64,000 nt of DNA. Origin: Cyanobacteria bacterium FACHB-471. GTDB lineage: Bacteria; Cyanobacteriota; Cyanobacteriia; Elainellales; Elainellaceae. The stretch is from assembly GCA_014695345.1 (NCBI GenBank), contig JACJOC010000098.1, positions 62,001 through 126,000 on the forward strand, read 5' to 3'. The position numbers and the translations under genes were made by a program. Positions 53,227 to 61,862 of the stretch are shown piece after piece (position 1 is the first letter of the stretch; each line of letters begins with the position of its first letter). The notes under the pieces are model-generated. The model did not search any database. It had not been told where the DNA came from and saw only the letters and a list, made by a program, of their open reading frames with translations.

Positions 53227-54732
53227 TTAGATGAAGCGGGACAGCAGCGCATAAATCAGGCGGAAAATCACTGTGATGGCGATCGCCAGCAGTCCTACCA
53301 ACCCCGCCAGAATGACCAGGGTCGAAAGCGATTCTCCTGTTCGCAGCACCACAAAGGCAACCACCGCTAGTGTCACTGCCCCAATAATCGGCAAGTCCCA
53401 TCCTTCAATGACGCGACGGGTTTGAAGCAAGACTAAAACGGCGATCGCCAATAGCGGTAACCCAGCACTGAAGAGCAAAGACCCAGAAAAGCTATAAATG
53501 GCGATCGCCAGCAGCCCTGCTTCAAAGCCAGTAAATCCAGCGCCTCTAATCAATTCCAAGGTCGAAAAGGGGCGTACAGCAGGCTGCATTCCGGGTTGAG
53601 CAGCCGGGTGCATCGCGACAGGAGCGGGTGTAGGCGTAGGTGCAGGGGATGGCGCAGGCGCAGGACTAGAAGGAGGGGGTGCCTTCCTAACAGCAGCGGC
53701 TGATCCAGATGAGGGAACTGGGGGTGGCGGAGGCGGTGGTGGGGGTGGAGGCGGGGGCGGTGATGCAGGTCTGGCAGTTGGGGCGGCAAGCGCTTCTAGC
53801 ACCTCATCCGCCGACTGAAAGCGCTGTTTAGGAGACTGCAGCAGCATTCGGTTGAGGATCGCTTCCAGGCGATCGCTCACCTGAGCATAGGCTCGCCACG
53901 TCCATTCGTTGCCATACGAGTCATACAGTTCGTCGGGTTGCTTTCCCGTCAACAGCGTAATGCAGGTAACGCCAAGCGCGTAGAGATCAGTCGCTGGATA
54001 AACCACGTTACCCGCCATTTGCTCGGGTGGCGCAAAACCCATTGAGTAAATTCCAGTTGAGGCCTTGCCTCCTTGAACTGCGGCGGCTGAAGTCAGCTGC
54101 TTGACCGCCCCAAAATCTAGCAAAAACAGCCGACCGTCCCGGTGGCGCATGATGTTAGAAGGCTTGATGTCACGGTGAATTGAGCCGTTGCTATGAACAA
54201 ACCTCAGCACCTTGAGAATTTCGGTCAGCACTTCTAAGACTTCTGCTTCAGAGAACTGTTTCTTTTGCTCCAGTTCCCGCTCCATGTCCTGCCCATCGAT
54301 GAACTCTTGCACCAGATAAAAGAAGCGATCGGGCTTATTAGGAGTGCGACTGGGTACATCTAATTCAAAAAAAGCCAGCAGATCAGGAATCTGAGGATGT
54401 TTATTGCCCAATTCCTCCAAGACCTCGCCTTCCCGCTCAAATAGCTTTTGAGCCATTTCTAGCTGGGCCGGACTGAGATCACCCGCAGGCTGAAACTGCT
54501 TCACCACACACTGGCGCATCGCAGGCGTGTAGCGATCGCGGGCCAAGTACGCAGCCCCAAAACCACCCCTGCCCAGCAGCTTTAGCGGTACATAGCGCCC
54601 CACCAAAATCAACGGCATCCCACAGGCTGTGCAATATTTTTGCTGCACTGTCTTCAGCGTCGCGCTGTTATCCAGGTCAGCAAAATGGTTGGCGGGTCGA
54701 GGGCAAACTGGACGGGTGCAGTGGACTTCCAT
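53227..54732 (-). CDS. Four-cysteine Ser/Thr protein kinase with C-terminal membrane helices
   Basis: 501 residues. The N-terminal Cys pairs (C5, C10, C34, C37) look like a zinc ribbon. The kinase domain has GRGGFGAAYLARDR, VKQF (ATP-binding Lys), HRDIKPSNIM (catalytic loop), LDFGAVKQL (DFG) and PPEQMAG. After a poly-Pro linker (about 295-365) come three or more hydrophobic helices (from about 395). The membrane helices place the kinase inside the membrane next to the two tethered binding proteins encoded downstream. It starts 12 bases after the rbcR stop, so it may share its transcript. Confidence 0.92.
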   Translation of the reverse strand: MEVHCTRPVCPRPANHFADLDNSATLKTVQQKYCTACGMPLILVGRYVPLKLLGRGGFGAAYLARDRYTPAMRQCVVKQFQPAGDLSPAQLEMAQKLFEREGEVLEELGNKHPQIPDLLAFFELDVPSRTPNKPDRFFYLVQEFIDGQDMERELEQKKQFSEAEVLEVLTEILKVLRFVHSNGSIHRDIKPSNIMRHRDGRLFLLDFGAVKQLTSAAAVQGGKASTGIYSMGFAPPEQMAGNVVYPATDLYALGVTCITLLTGKQPDELYDSYGNEWTWRAYAQVSDRLEAILNRMLLQSPKQRFQSADEVLEALAAPTARPASPPPPPPPPPPPPPPVPSSGSAAAVRKAPPPSSPAPAPSPAPTPTPAPVAMHPAAQPGMQPAVRPFSTLELIRGAGFTGFEAGLLAIAIYSFSGSLLFSAGLPLLAIAVLVLLQTRRVIEGWDLPIIGAVTLAVVAFVVLRTGESLSTLVILAGLVGLLAIAITVIFRLIYALLSRFI

Positions 54733-54744
54733 AAACCTCGTGAC

Positions 54745-55764
54745 TTACTTTCCCCCAGGCTTGGAGGTGGTTGCCTCCAATGAGAGCGGTTCAACCGGCT
54801 CAGCTGCATCTTGATTAATCCTATCGTCTACCGCAACAGGCTTATGGCTGGCAAACTGCGGCAAGATCTCTTTAAAGAAAGCCTCTGCCGCCTTAGAGCG
54901 ATAGCGATTGGGATTGATAATCACCGAAAGTGTGCGATTGACAACCACATCTTCAATCCGGGCGCGATGCAATACGCCCATTTGCAGCTCTTTTTCAATC
55001 GCTGAGATTGATACAAAAGCAGCACCTAACCCAGCCTGAACTGCATTCTTAATTGCTTCAATCGAATTTAGCTCCATTTCGATCTTGAGGCGACGAGTTT
55101 CGATGCCGCAGCGCGTCAAAACTTGGTCAATCACCTTACGAATTGTGGATTGAGAATCGAGGGTAATGAACTGGAGTTTATAAAGATCTTCTTTTTGCAC
55201 AGTGCCCAAATGGGCAAGAGAATGCAAAACAGGTAAAATCAGCGCAAGTTCGTCTTCTGCGTAGGGAATAATTTCTAGCGAGTCCTGTAATTCAGGAGGC
55301 ACTTCACCGCCGATAATGGCCAGATCAATCTGCCCATTTGCTACGCTCCAGGCAGTGCGGCGAGTGGAATGGACGTGAAGCTGTACCGCTACATCTGGGT
55401 AATTCTGCCGAAACAAGCCAATCATGCGGGGCAGCAAATACGTTCCTGTAGTTTGGCTTGCCCCCACAATCAAGGTGCCACCTTGAAGATTCTGTAAATC
55501 TTCGATCGCTCGACAGGTTTCCTGGCACAGCGTCAAAATCCGATCGCCATAGCTGAGCAACAGATGCCCCGCTTCGGTCAACTGTGCCCGCCTGCCACCC
55601 CGGTCAAACAAAGGCACATCCAACTGTCGTTCCAGGTTTTGCACCTGAAGGCTAACGGCAGGTTGGGAAACATAGAGACTATCAGCGGCACGCTTAAAGC
55701 TTCCCTCGGCAGCGATCGCCTTAAGAATCCGCAACTGGTCCAAAGTAAAAGGAAGGTCAGACAT
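54745..55764 (-). CDS. rbcR: LysR-type regulator, RbcR/CmpR-like
   Basis: 339 residues. The N-terminal winged helix ([38 protein letters not shown]) is followed by two effector-binding lobes ([40 protein letters not shown]). This sequence matches the cyanobacterial RbcR group very well. RbcR regulates carbon-fixation and related genes, with small metabolites as effectors. The C-terminal tail (about 300-339) is low complexity. The gene ends 12 bases before the kinase start, so it may head an operon. Confidence 0.92.
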   Translation of the reverse strand: MSDLPFTLDQLRILKAIAAEGSFKRAADSLYVSQPAVSLQVQNLERQLDVPLFDRGGRRAQLTEAGHLLLSYGDRILTLCQETCRAIEDLQNLQGGTLIVGASQTTGTYLLPRMIGLFRQNYPDVAVQLHVHSTRRTAWSVANGQIDLAIIGGEVPPELQDSLEIIPYAEDELALILPVLHSLAHLGTVQKEDLYKLQFITLDSQSTIRKVIDQVLTRCGIETRRLKIEMELNSIEAIKNAVQAGLGAAFVSISAIEKELQMGVLHRARIEDVVVNRTLSVIINPNRYRSKAAEAFFKEILPQFASHKPVAVDDRINQDAAEPVEPLSLEATTSKPGGK

Positions 55765-55997
55765 GAGTGCTAAACCTGAAAGGAGATAAGGCCCAAAGGC
55801 TGAGAACGAATAGACCGATTAGGAAAATGGGACGGTGGAGAACCATAATGGATGGATATCTGAGTCGGTAAGCAAGTCACCTGATAAGCAAATCACCTGA
55901 GTTGATCAAAAATCACAATGAGCAGATTAGCCCTCCCTGGATTACCGTTTGGCATATGCCGCACTGAAGTAAACAACTTATTGCTTAGAGCGTCCTT
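55765..55997. promoter_or_regulatory. Divergent regulatory region of rbcR and the roadblock-like gene
   Basis: About 230 bases with no ORF. It should contain the rbcR autoregulatory sites and the promoter of the rightward gene. A duplicated phrase (AAGCAAGTCACCTGA at 55870 and AAGCAAATCACCTGA at 55885) occurs here and might be a paired operator. Confidence 0.5.
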
Positions 55998-56930
55998 ATG
56001 AAGCGGGAGGTTGTCCAGGACTTTCTGAATTTACCAGGAATTGCGGGAGTTGCCCTAATGGATGGGCGATCGCGCCCGTACTTTTTTGGTGTGGATCAAT
56101 CCCTTAACTTTCAGCAGAAAGAGGCCCTGGCTCAAGGCATCCAACAGGTTGTAGAGACAACCCCAGCAGACTTTGAATTCTTTGAATTTCAGTTTACCGG
56201 GCATCAAGTCTATATCTACAAGCTAAATCACGGCATTATCCTTCTAGTTTTAACAGGGAGCAGTCTGGTTTACCCAGCTTACCTACAGGCGGTTGAACAG
56301 CTAAAAATCGAGCTTCAGGAAGACATCGCCAACACGATCGCCACCTTTCGTCTCTTAGCTGGCAACATCACCTTATCCAACCAAAACTACTGGAAACAGC
56401 GTCCTGAGGTGAACGCGGCGGCTGAAGGTCAATCCCCTTCAGGGTCCACTAAACTGGAATCTCAATTTAAAACCCACACTAAAAATGGCACTCCGACCCC
56501 ATCGTTAAACTCAGCTAACAAACATCTAGATAGTCCTCCTACTCAAGCGCAATCTACAGCTTCTGCCCCTCTCACCTCCCCTATAACCGACCAGATCAAC
56601 CTCAAAGAATTGTTGCTGGCGCTTAACCACCTTAGTCAGTTCACCACTCAATATTTAGGCACAACCGTCGTCAACAACTACTGGAAATCTAGCCGCCCTG
56701 CCGTGGAATGGCTGAACAACTTTCAGATTGATCGGTCTGCTCAAATTACCTTCTCAGCCTCTATTGCCAGCTCCGACTTCATCACCATTAATCAACATCA
56801 GTACATTCAACAGTGGGTATCTGCCTTTATCGAACGCTGTGCCAAAGTAATCCGTGATTTCCCCCTCATCATTCGGCAAGCGGCACTCGATGATGAACAG
56901 AAAAGGCTCTTATTAGCGGATAAAGCTTAA
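55998..56930 (+). CDS. Roadblock/LC7-like protein with C-terminal conserved domain
   Basis: 310 residues, ATG 55998. Residues 1-125 look like a roadblock/LC7 fold (LPGIAGVALMDGRSRPYFFG, YIYKLNHGIILLVLTGSSLV), a domain used for dimerisation in bacterial signalling and GTPase regulation. A Thr/Ser-rich disordered linker (about 135-200) and a helical C-terminal domain (INLKELLLALNHLSQFTTQY; AAFIERCAKVI-like) follow. No catalytic residues were seen. It is followed after 23 bases by the ferredoxin gene, likely in the same operon. Confidence 0.75.
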   Translation: MKREVVQDFLNLPGIAGVALMDGRSRPYFFGVDQSLNFQQKEALAQGIQQVVETTPADFEFFEFQFTGHQVYIYKLNHGIILLVLTGSSLVYPAYLQAVEQLKIELQEDIANTIATFRLLAGNITLSNQNYWKQRPEVNAAAEGQSPSGSTKLESQFKTHTKNGTPTPSLNSANKHLDSPPTQAQSTASAPLTSPITDQINLKELLLALNHLSQFTTQYLGTTVVNNYWKSSRPAVEWLNNFQIDRSAQITFSASIASSDFITINQHQYIQQWVSAFIERCAKVIRDFPLIIRQAALDDEQKRLLLADKA

Positions 56931-56953
56931 TTATTCTTCAAGGAAGATTCACC

Positions 56954-57439
56954 ATGGCAAAAGTGGTCAGGCTAGAACCGATCGCCCAGGAAACCTCTGT
57001 TGAAACCAACGGTAATTTGCTGTCTGTCTTGATCAACAAAGACCTGGACGTGTTGCGGGAATGTGGTGGTCGTGGCATGTGTGCAACCTGCCATGTCTAT
57101 GTGACAAAAGGAATGAACGCACTCACCCCGATCAACCGTCGAGAACAGCGCACCCTGGAAGTCATCACCACCTGCAAAACGAACTCTCGGCTAGCTTGCC
57201 AGGCCCGGGTCATGGGCAACGGGGTGGTTGTAGAACTACCACCCGGTATGTATATCAATTCCTTACAAGACATTGAAGCGCTGATCGGGCGACGTGCTGA
57301 CCAGGATTTGCTTCACCCGATTACAGGCCAAGTGCTTGTTGAGTCAGGCAAACTAATTACTCGCTCTACACTCAAGCAAATTGCAGATACCACCAGCTTT
57401 AAGCTAGGGCAGTACTTCTCACACACAACCGATGCTTAA
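56954..57439 (+). CDS. 2Fe-2S ferredoxin
   Basis: 161 residues, ATG 56954 after AAGGAAG. Cluster ligands C37, C43, C46 and C82 (ECGGRGMCATCHVYV and LACQARV; C74 is extra) match the adrenodoxin/plant-type family, with ligand spacing C-x5-C-x2-C. The C-terminal 60 residues (SGKLITRSTLKQIADTTS) extend past the fold. Electron partner unknown. It lies between the roadblock-like gene and the phycobilisome-like gene. Confidence 0.93.
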   Translation: MAKVVRLEPIAQETSVETNGNLLSVLINKDLDVLRECGGRGMCATCHVYVTKGMNALTPINRREQRTLEVITTCKTNSRLACQARVMGNGVVVELPPGMYINSLQDIEALIGRRADQDLLHPITGQVLVESGKLITRSTLKQIADTTSFKLGQYFSHTTDA

Positions 57440-57440
57440 A

Positions 57441-57479
57441 GTAAATAACAACTGTTGCTCAGCAACAGTTGTTATTTAC
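57441..57479 (+). terminator. Terminator of the ferredoxin gene
   Basis: A 19-base perfect stem (GTAAATAACAACTGTTGCT and complement) around one base, directly after the stop codon at 57437-57439. No T run follows, so it may be a partial terminator or 3' stabiliser. Confidence 0.7.
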
Positions 57480-57533
57480 ATTTCAAGCTAGGGAATTCTT
57501 GATAAAAGTTAACCGACTGGAGAGTGAGCCGGA

Positions 57534-58010
57534 ATGTTGAGTCAACTGGAACGCCTGAGCTTGAATGTAGATGGTCGGTATGCTGCAGACGACGAACTTC
57601 AGTTTGTCAGCGACTATGTCCAGTCTTTCTATTTAAGAGTTGAAACCTATCAAAAGCTTCAGGCGGCAGAAGCATCCATTGTCCAGCAGGTGCAAGCGCG
57701 AATGCGGGCGATCGCCCCTGAGCTGCTGAAGAACGGAAATGAAGACCTCAGCGCCAAGTGGAAGCGCGACACGATTCGCGTTTTGCGTTATTCAGCCATT
57801 GCCATGCTGTTAAATGACCCTGATAGCTTGCGCGATCGCCTCTTGGTCTGGATGCAAACCATCATGCGGGCTTTTGGCGCTCAACGAAGCTGCGACATGA
57901 CCTACCGGATTATGCAAGAAGTTGTCAAACAGCACCTCACTCCCATTCAAGCCAGCCTCTTCTGCCCTATCTTGGAACTAAATCGTCGCTCACTGGGAGT
58001 GACGGCTTAA
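57534..58010 (+). CDS. Phycobilisome-type globin without the usual bilin cysteine
   Basis: 158 residues, ATG 57534. It has the allophycocyanin/phycocyanin helical pattern: LNVDGRYAADDELQFVSDYV (N-terminus like ApcE or ApcD-type), RDTIRVLRYSAIAMLLNDPD and the C-terminal ASLFCPILELNRRSLG. The chromophore cysteine normally found in CxRD is replaced: the sequence reads KWKRDT. Other cysteines are at CDMTY and FCPIL. It may be a non-pigmented relative or one with an altered attachment site. Neighbours are the ferredoxin and roadblock-like genes, unusual for an antenna protein. Confidence 0.85.
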   Translation: MLSQLERLSLNVDGRYAADDELQFVSDYVQSFYLRVETYQKLQAAEASIVQQVQARMRAIAPELLKNGNEDLSAKWKRDTIRVLRYSAIAMLLNDPDSLRDRLLVWMQTIMRAFGAQRSCDMTYRIMQEVVKQHLTPIQASLFCPILELNRRSLGVTA

Positions 58011-58049
58011 CTTCAGCAGTTTTAAGCAGTTTTAGAAAAATCAGTTTTT

Positions 58050-58082
58050 AACCGGAGGTATAGCCTTGCTATGCTTCCGGTT
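58050..58082 (+). terminator. Terminator of the phycobilisome-like gene
   Basis: AACCGGAGGTATAGC and GCTATGCTTCCGGTT pair fully if two G-U pairs are allowed, followed by TTGCTCTTT. It is 40 bases after the stop. Confidence 0.75.
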
Positions 58083-58144
58083 TGCTCTTTAAAGTTTAAT
58101 TTTTAGGCAAGGCATAACTCACTAATAACGTTTCTCTAAAAGGA

Positions 58145-58197
58145 GGCTACAGATGGAAGGGCAACTCGCGGAGTGGAGTGCCCTTCCATCTGTAGCC
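58145..58197. repeat. 19-base inverted repeat with 15-base loop
   Basis: GGCTACAGATGGAAGGGCA (58145-58163) and its exact complement (58179-58197). It is a very stable hairpin in the spacer before the GNAT gene, with a GC-rich loop (ACTCGCGGAGTGGAG). No T run on the right. It may be a dispersed repeat. Confidence 0.7.
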
Positions 58198-58274
58198 CTA
58201 ATTTTTGGAATTGGTATATACAGGTAAAGTATGTAAGTTCTGATAGTTTCTAAGTGAAGTAGGGATAGAAGCAA

Positions 58275-58823
58275 TTGGACGAACAGCCCAGACAGAACAT
58301 TGAGGTAACGCGAACCTACCTGCAAATGACTCATCCTGATGATCTGAAACCTGCCAGGATTGAGGAGGATTTTCAGAACTCTGTTGAGCGTGCGCGAATT
58401 GAACGGGTGGTTGACTGTCCTGCTTCTTTTTATCGCTATTTCTACACAGAGGTAGGACGCGAGTATTATTGGTGCGATCGCCTCCCCTGGAGCAATGAGC
58501 AAATTCTTACCCATCTAAATCAAGCTGGTGTATCCGTCTGGGCACTGTATTGTGACGGCGCACCTGCTGGATTTTTTGAGCTAAAACAGCACCCCGATCG
58601 CTCCACCGAAATCGCCTACTTTGGGCTACTGCCAGAATTTACCGGGCGTGGACTTGGCAAGCATTTACTCACCTACGCAGTTGAACAAGCCTGGAGTATG
58701 AACCCCGATCGGGTCTGGCTACACACTTGCACCTTAGATTCACCTGCGGCTCTCCCCAACTACCTCAAGCGCGGCTTCCAACCTTTTAAGCAAGAGCAGT
58801 ACGTCACTTCTATAGAGTCGTAG
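58275..58823 (+). CDS. GNAT family N-acetyltransferase
   Basis: 182 residues from a TTG at 58275 (AGGGA about 10 bases upstream); an ATG at 58326 is a shorter alternative, but it would lose part of the conserved N-terminus. The acetyl-CoA loop reads FTGRGLGKHLLTYA (R-x-x-G-x-G/A type), preceded by AGFFELKQHPDRSTEIAYFG and followed by WLHTCTLDSPAALPNYLKRG. Acceptor substrate unknown. Cytoplasmic. Confidence 0.87.
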   Translation: MDEQPRQNIEVTRTYLQMTHPDDLKPARIEEDFQNSVERARIERVVDCPASFYRYFYTEVGREYYWCDRLPWSNEQILTHLNQAGVSVWALYCDGAPAGFFELKQHPDRSTEIAYFGLLPEFTGRGLGKHLLTYAVEQAWSMNPDRVWLHTCTLDSPAALPNYLKRGFQPFKQEQYVTSIES

Positions 58824-59424
58824 AGATATTAGTTGGACCGAAGCCCCTGGCAGATACGCTCCTATTGTTTGGTTGGCGATCGCTAATCCGACTAGGAGAA
58901 AGGGGCATAGGAATTTTATAGAGTTTTCACCACTCAGCAACCTCACGTCGCGAACCTGGTAGCCACCTTAATGCCCCAGGCTACCAGACTTTTGGGAGTA
59001 TTCTTTGCCTCAAGCTTGCTTTACGCGGGCTTTATAGAGTGACATCTTTAGTGACAATCATTAAAAATCTGCAATAAACTAGTACCGAACTTTACTTTGC
59101 TTAATAAAACTGGGGTATCATCGTAATTGACTAGGTAATTGTTCTTACCGGATCTAATTTTCCAGTGTTGACTCGATCTGTCAAGGATAACTTCGTGGAA
59201 GTCCTGCAAGGTTACAGCCTCTTGATTTATAGGTTCGCGATACCTGCCATCTATCTGCTCTGTCGTCTTGGGCAGAGCCATCTCATCCAGGAGCGCCTGT
59301 TCTCTTCCCGCTTCCTCACTTCAGCTAAACGCGCTTCTTTACAGATCGAGCCTGTGTTGCTCTGTAGCAAGCCTACTCTGCAACCCGAATGTCCTTCACG
59401 CTTAGAACTTTTGGGTAGGCTCTC
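58824..59424. other. Long spacer before ndhD1
   Basis: No supported gene. CTGGTAGCC and GGCTACCAG (58956-58987) form a 9-base stem with a 14-base loop. A minus-strand frame (59048-59281, 77 residues; MALPKTTEQIDGRYREPINQ) reads partly like protein, but lacks a good start signal and is left as doubtful. The ndhD1 promoter lies here. Confidence 0.4.
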
Positions 59425-61035
59425 ATGATGAGTACTGAATTTCCTTGGTTAACAGTCCTGATTCTGTTCCCCCTTCTAGCATCCCTGCCGATTCCCTTTC
59501 TGCCCGATCAAGAGGGCAAGGTGGTTCGCTGGTATGCGTTGGGAGCAGCCTTAACAGAATTCGCGCTGATTATTTACACCTTCTGGCAGCATTACGACCT
59601 TCGCAACCCAGAATATCAACTGGTTGAAACCTATAGCTGGCTTCCTCAAATTGGGCTGAACTGGTCTGTTGCAGTAGATGGGCTGTCGATGCCCCTGGTT
59701 ATCCTGACGGGTCTGATTACGACGCTGGCGATCCTGGCAGGCTGGCAGGTGAAGCACAAGCCACGCCTGTTTTTCTTCTTAATGCTGGCGATGTATAGCG
59801 CTCAGATTGGCGTTTTTGTCGCTCAGGATCTCTTATTCTTCTTCATCATGTGGGAACTGGAATTGGTTCCGGTTTACCTGCTGATCTCGATTTGGGGTGG
59901 TGAAAGACGCTCCTATGCAGCGACAAAGTTCATTCTCTACACAGCAATTGGGTCGCTGTTTATTCTGCTAGCCGCCTTTGCGATGGCTTTCTACGGAGAT
60001 AACTTCACTCTCAACATCTCTGAGTTGGGGATGAAGGATTACTCCCTAACCTTTGAGTTGTTGATTTACTCTGCCTTCCTGGTCGCCTTCGGTGTGAAGT
60101 TGCCGATTTTTCCCTTCCACACCTGGTTGCCCGATGCTCACAGTGAAGCTCCTGCCCCAGCATCAATGATTTTGGCGGGTGTCCTGTTGAAGATGGCTGG
60201 CTATGGGTTGATTCGCTTCAATATTGAGATGCTGCCCAATGCCCATGTCTACTTCGCTCCAGTGCTGGCAGTTTTGGGTGTGGTTAATATTATCTACGCT
60301 TCTTTGACTGCCTTTGCTCAGACTAGCTTGAAGAAGAGACTCGCCTACTCCTCGATCGCTCACATGGGGTTTGTCCTGATTGGTATCGCCTCTTTCACCA
60401 CGCTCGGCATCAGTGGCGCAGTGCTGCAAATGGTGTCGCACGGTTTGATTGCAGCGGCTCTCTTCTTCCTGTCGGGTGTAACCTACGAGCGGACTCATAC
60501 CCTGGCAATGGATAAGATGGGCGGCATGGCGAAGAAAATGCCACTGGTGTTTGCCTTTTTTACCGCTGGCTCTCTCGCCTCTCTAGCGCTTCCTGGAATG
60601 AGTGGCTTTGTGGGTGAATTGACGATATTCCTTGGCTTCACCACCAGCGATGCTTACAGTCCGACCTTTAAGGCAGCGATTGTGCTGCTGGCAGCGGTAG
60701 GTGTGATTCTCTCGCCAATTTACCTGCTGTCGATGCTGCGGGAAGTCTTCTACGGTTCTGAGAATGTCGAGCTAACCGCTAAGTTTAGCTTTAGCGATGC
60801 TAGACCCCGTGAAGCGTTCATCGCGCTCTGCCTGCTCGTGCCAATTGTGGCGATCGGAGTTTACCCGAAGCTGGCAACGCAAACCTATGATGTGAAGACC
60901 GTAGCAGTCGCAACGCAAGCAAGAAACGTGCTACCGCTAATTGCTGAACAGCCGATTCGCATCTTTACGCCTCCCTTCTTCGCACCGCCGATTTTGGGCG
61001 CTGAAACGAAGGAACTGGCTAGCTTAGCCGAATAG
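59425..61035 (+). CDS. ndhD1: NAD(P)H dehydrogenase subunit 4, NdhD1
   Basis: 536 residues, about 14 transmembrane helices. Conserved signature region [20 protein letters not shown] with catalytic Glu, the Lys in [20 protein letters not shown], and [16 protein letters not shown]. The sequence corresponds to NdhD of NDH-1 with the length and helix plan of NdhD1 (respiratory/cyclic electron flow type) rather than the CO2-uptake types. It acts in the thylakoid or cytoplasmic membrane as a proton-pumping subunit. ATG 59425 overlaps a second ATG two codons later. Terminator follows. Confidence 0.96.
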   Translation: MMSTEFPWLTVLILFPLLASLPIPFLPDQEGKVVRWYALGAALTEFALIIYTFWQHYDLRNPEYQLVETYSWLPQIGLNWSVAVDGLSMPLVILTGLITTLAILAGWQVKHKPRLFFFLMLAMYSAQIGVFVAQDLLFFFIMWELELVPVYLLISIWGGERRSYAATKFILYTAIGSLFILLAAFAMAFYGDNFTLNISELGMKDYSLTFELLIYSAFLVAFGVKLPIFPFHTWLPDAHSEAPAPASMILAGVLLKMAGYGLIRFNIEMLPNAHVYFAPVLAVLGVVNIIYASLTAFAQTSLKKRLAYSSIAHMGFVLIGIASFTTLGISGAVLQMVSHGLIAAALFFLSGVTYERTHTLAMDKMGGMAKKMPLVFAFFTAGSLASLALPGMSGFVGELTIFLGFTTSDAYSPTFKAAIVLLAAVGVILSPIYLLSMLREVFYGSENVELTAKFSFSDARPREAFIALCLLVPIVAIGVYPKLATQTYDVKTVAVATQARNVLPLIAEQPIRIFTPPFFAPPILGAETKELASLAE

Positions 61036-61071
61036 CTCCTAGCAGTTTAGGCAGGACAGTTAAACGAGATA

Positions 61072-61110
61072 GAGCGAGCCGGACGTATCCAGGATATGTC
61101 CGGCTCGTTC
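61072..61110 (+). terminator. Terminator of ndhD1
   Basis: GAGCGAGCCGGACGTATCC pairs with GGATATGTCCGGCTCGTTC with two wobble positions, followed by TTTT. It starts 36 bases past the stop. Confidence 0.8.
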
Positions 61111-61214
61111 TTTTAAAGGGCAAGGTTTTCTAAAGACTTGTGAAGCAGTTTGATTAAAGCCTTACAGACATCCAGAATTCTCGCGGTTAGACTTGAAGTG
61201 AAAGACGTTCAAGC

Positions 61215-61856
61215 ATGATGATGCGACTGCAACTTTTTGGGCGATCGCCACACTCCCTTTCTTGCCTAGTTCTAGCTGTTGCTCTAAGTTTAGGGTTACC
61301 GCTAAAGGCGATCGCAGTTGAGCGAGAAACCATCCTTTCCCTGATTCAGGACACTGCACCGCCAGACTTGCGATTTTTGCAGCCAGAAGCCGTTCCAGCA
61401 GACGGTTCAGTTATTACTGCGGATACCGTTTCTCAAACTGACCTGACTCTTCCTAGCCTGTGGTGGGCAGACGAACAGTTTGGCGGCAAATTGTTGAACA
61501 ATTGGTTTGCTTTCACGGGCAGCAATGGCGAAACGCGCCGAGTAGACCTGATTGTCAATCAGCAAATCTGGAGTCTTTACAATTACCTGGAGCGCTATAC
61601 CTTTATCAACCAGCTGGGTACCGCTGCACAAGAATTTGGCTACAGCACCAGAGTTTACAATCAGCAGCAAGAACCTTTAGCAGCTTATATTTGCGAGTTT
61701 CCAGTGGCTGAGATTGATGCTCAACGGTTGGTCAGCCCAGATGATTTGCCCGAGGAGTTGCCTCAGAGCGACTGTGCCATTCTGCTTGACTCGTTTGGGC
61801 AGGGTGGTTTGACTGGGCAAACTAACCCGTTTGAGCGCTTCACCACCCCCCAATAG
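61215..61856 (+). CDS. Secreted conserved hypothetical protein
   Basis: 213 residues from ATG 61215. Signal peptide at about 1-34 (LSCLVLAVALSLGLPLKAIA, cleavage after AIA). The mature protein (RETILSLIQDTAPPDLRFLQ, ADGSVITADTVSQTDLTLPS) has conserved Trp/Tyr-rich strands (PSLWWADEQFGGKLLNNWFA) and two cysteines (YICEFP, SDCAIL). No catalytic motif recognised. It is convergent with the COP23-domain gene, 6 bases between stops. Confidence 0.75.
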   Translation: MMMRLQLFGRSPHSLSCLVLAVALSLGLPLKAIAVERETILSLIQDTAPPDLRFLQPEAVPADGSVITADTVSQTDLTLPSLWWADEQFGGKLLNNWFAFTGSNGETRRVDLIVNQQIWSLYNYLERYTFINQLGTAAQEFGYSTRVYNQQQEPLAAYICEFPVAEIDAQRLVSPDDLPEELPQSDCAILLDSFGQGGLTGQTNPFERFTTPQ

Positions 61857-61862
61857 CGAGAG

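Noticed and set aside
59180-59260. GGTTCGCGATACC-like T-arm in the ndhD1 upstream spacer, possible tRNA
   Set aside because: No acceptor stem, D-arm or anticodon arm could be folded around it.
59048-59281. 77-codon minus-strand ORF before ndhD1
   Set aside because: Partly protein-like (NNYLVNYDDTPVLLSK), but the start is weak and no family is recognised. Left as doubtful within the spacer entry.
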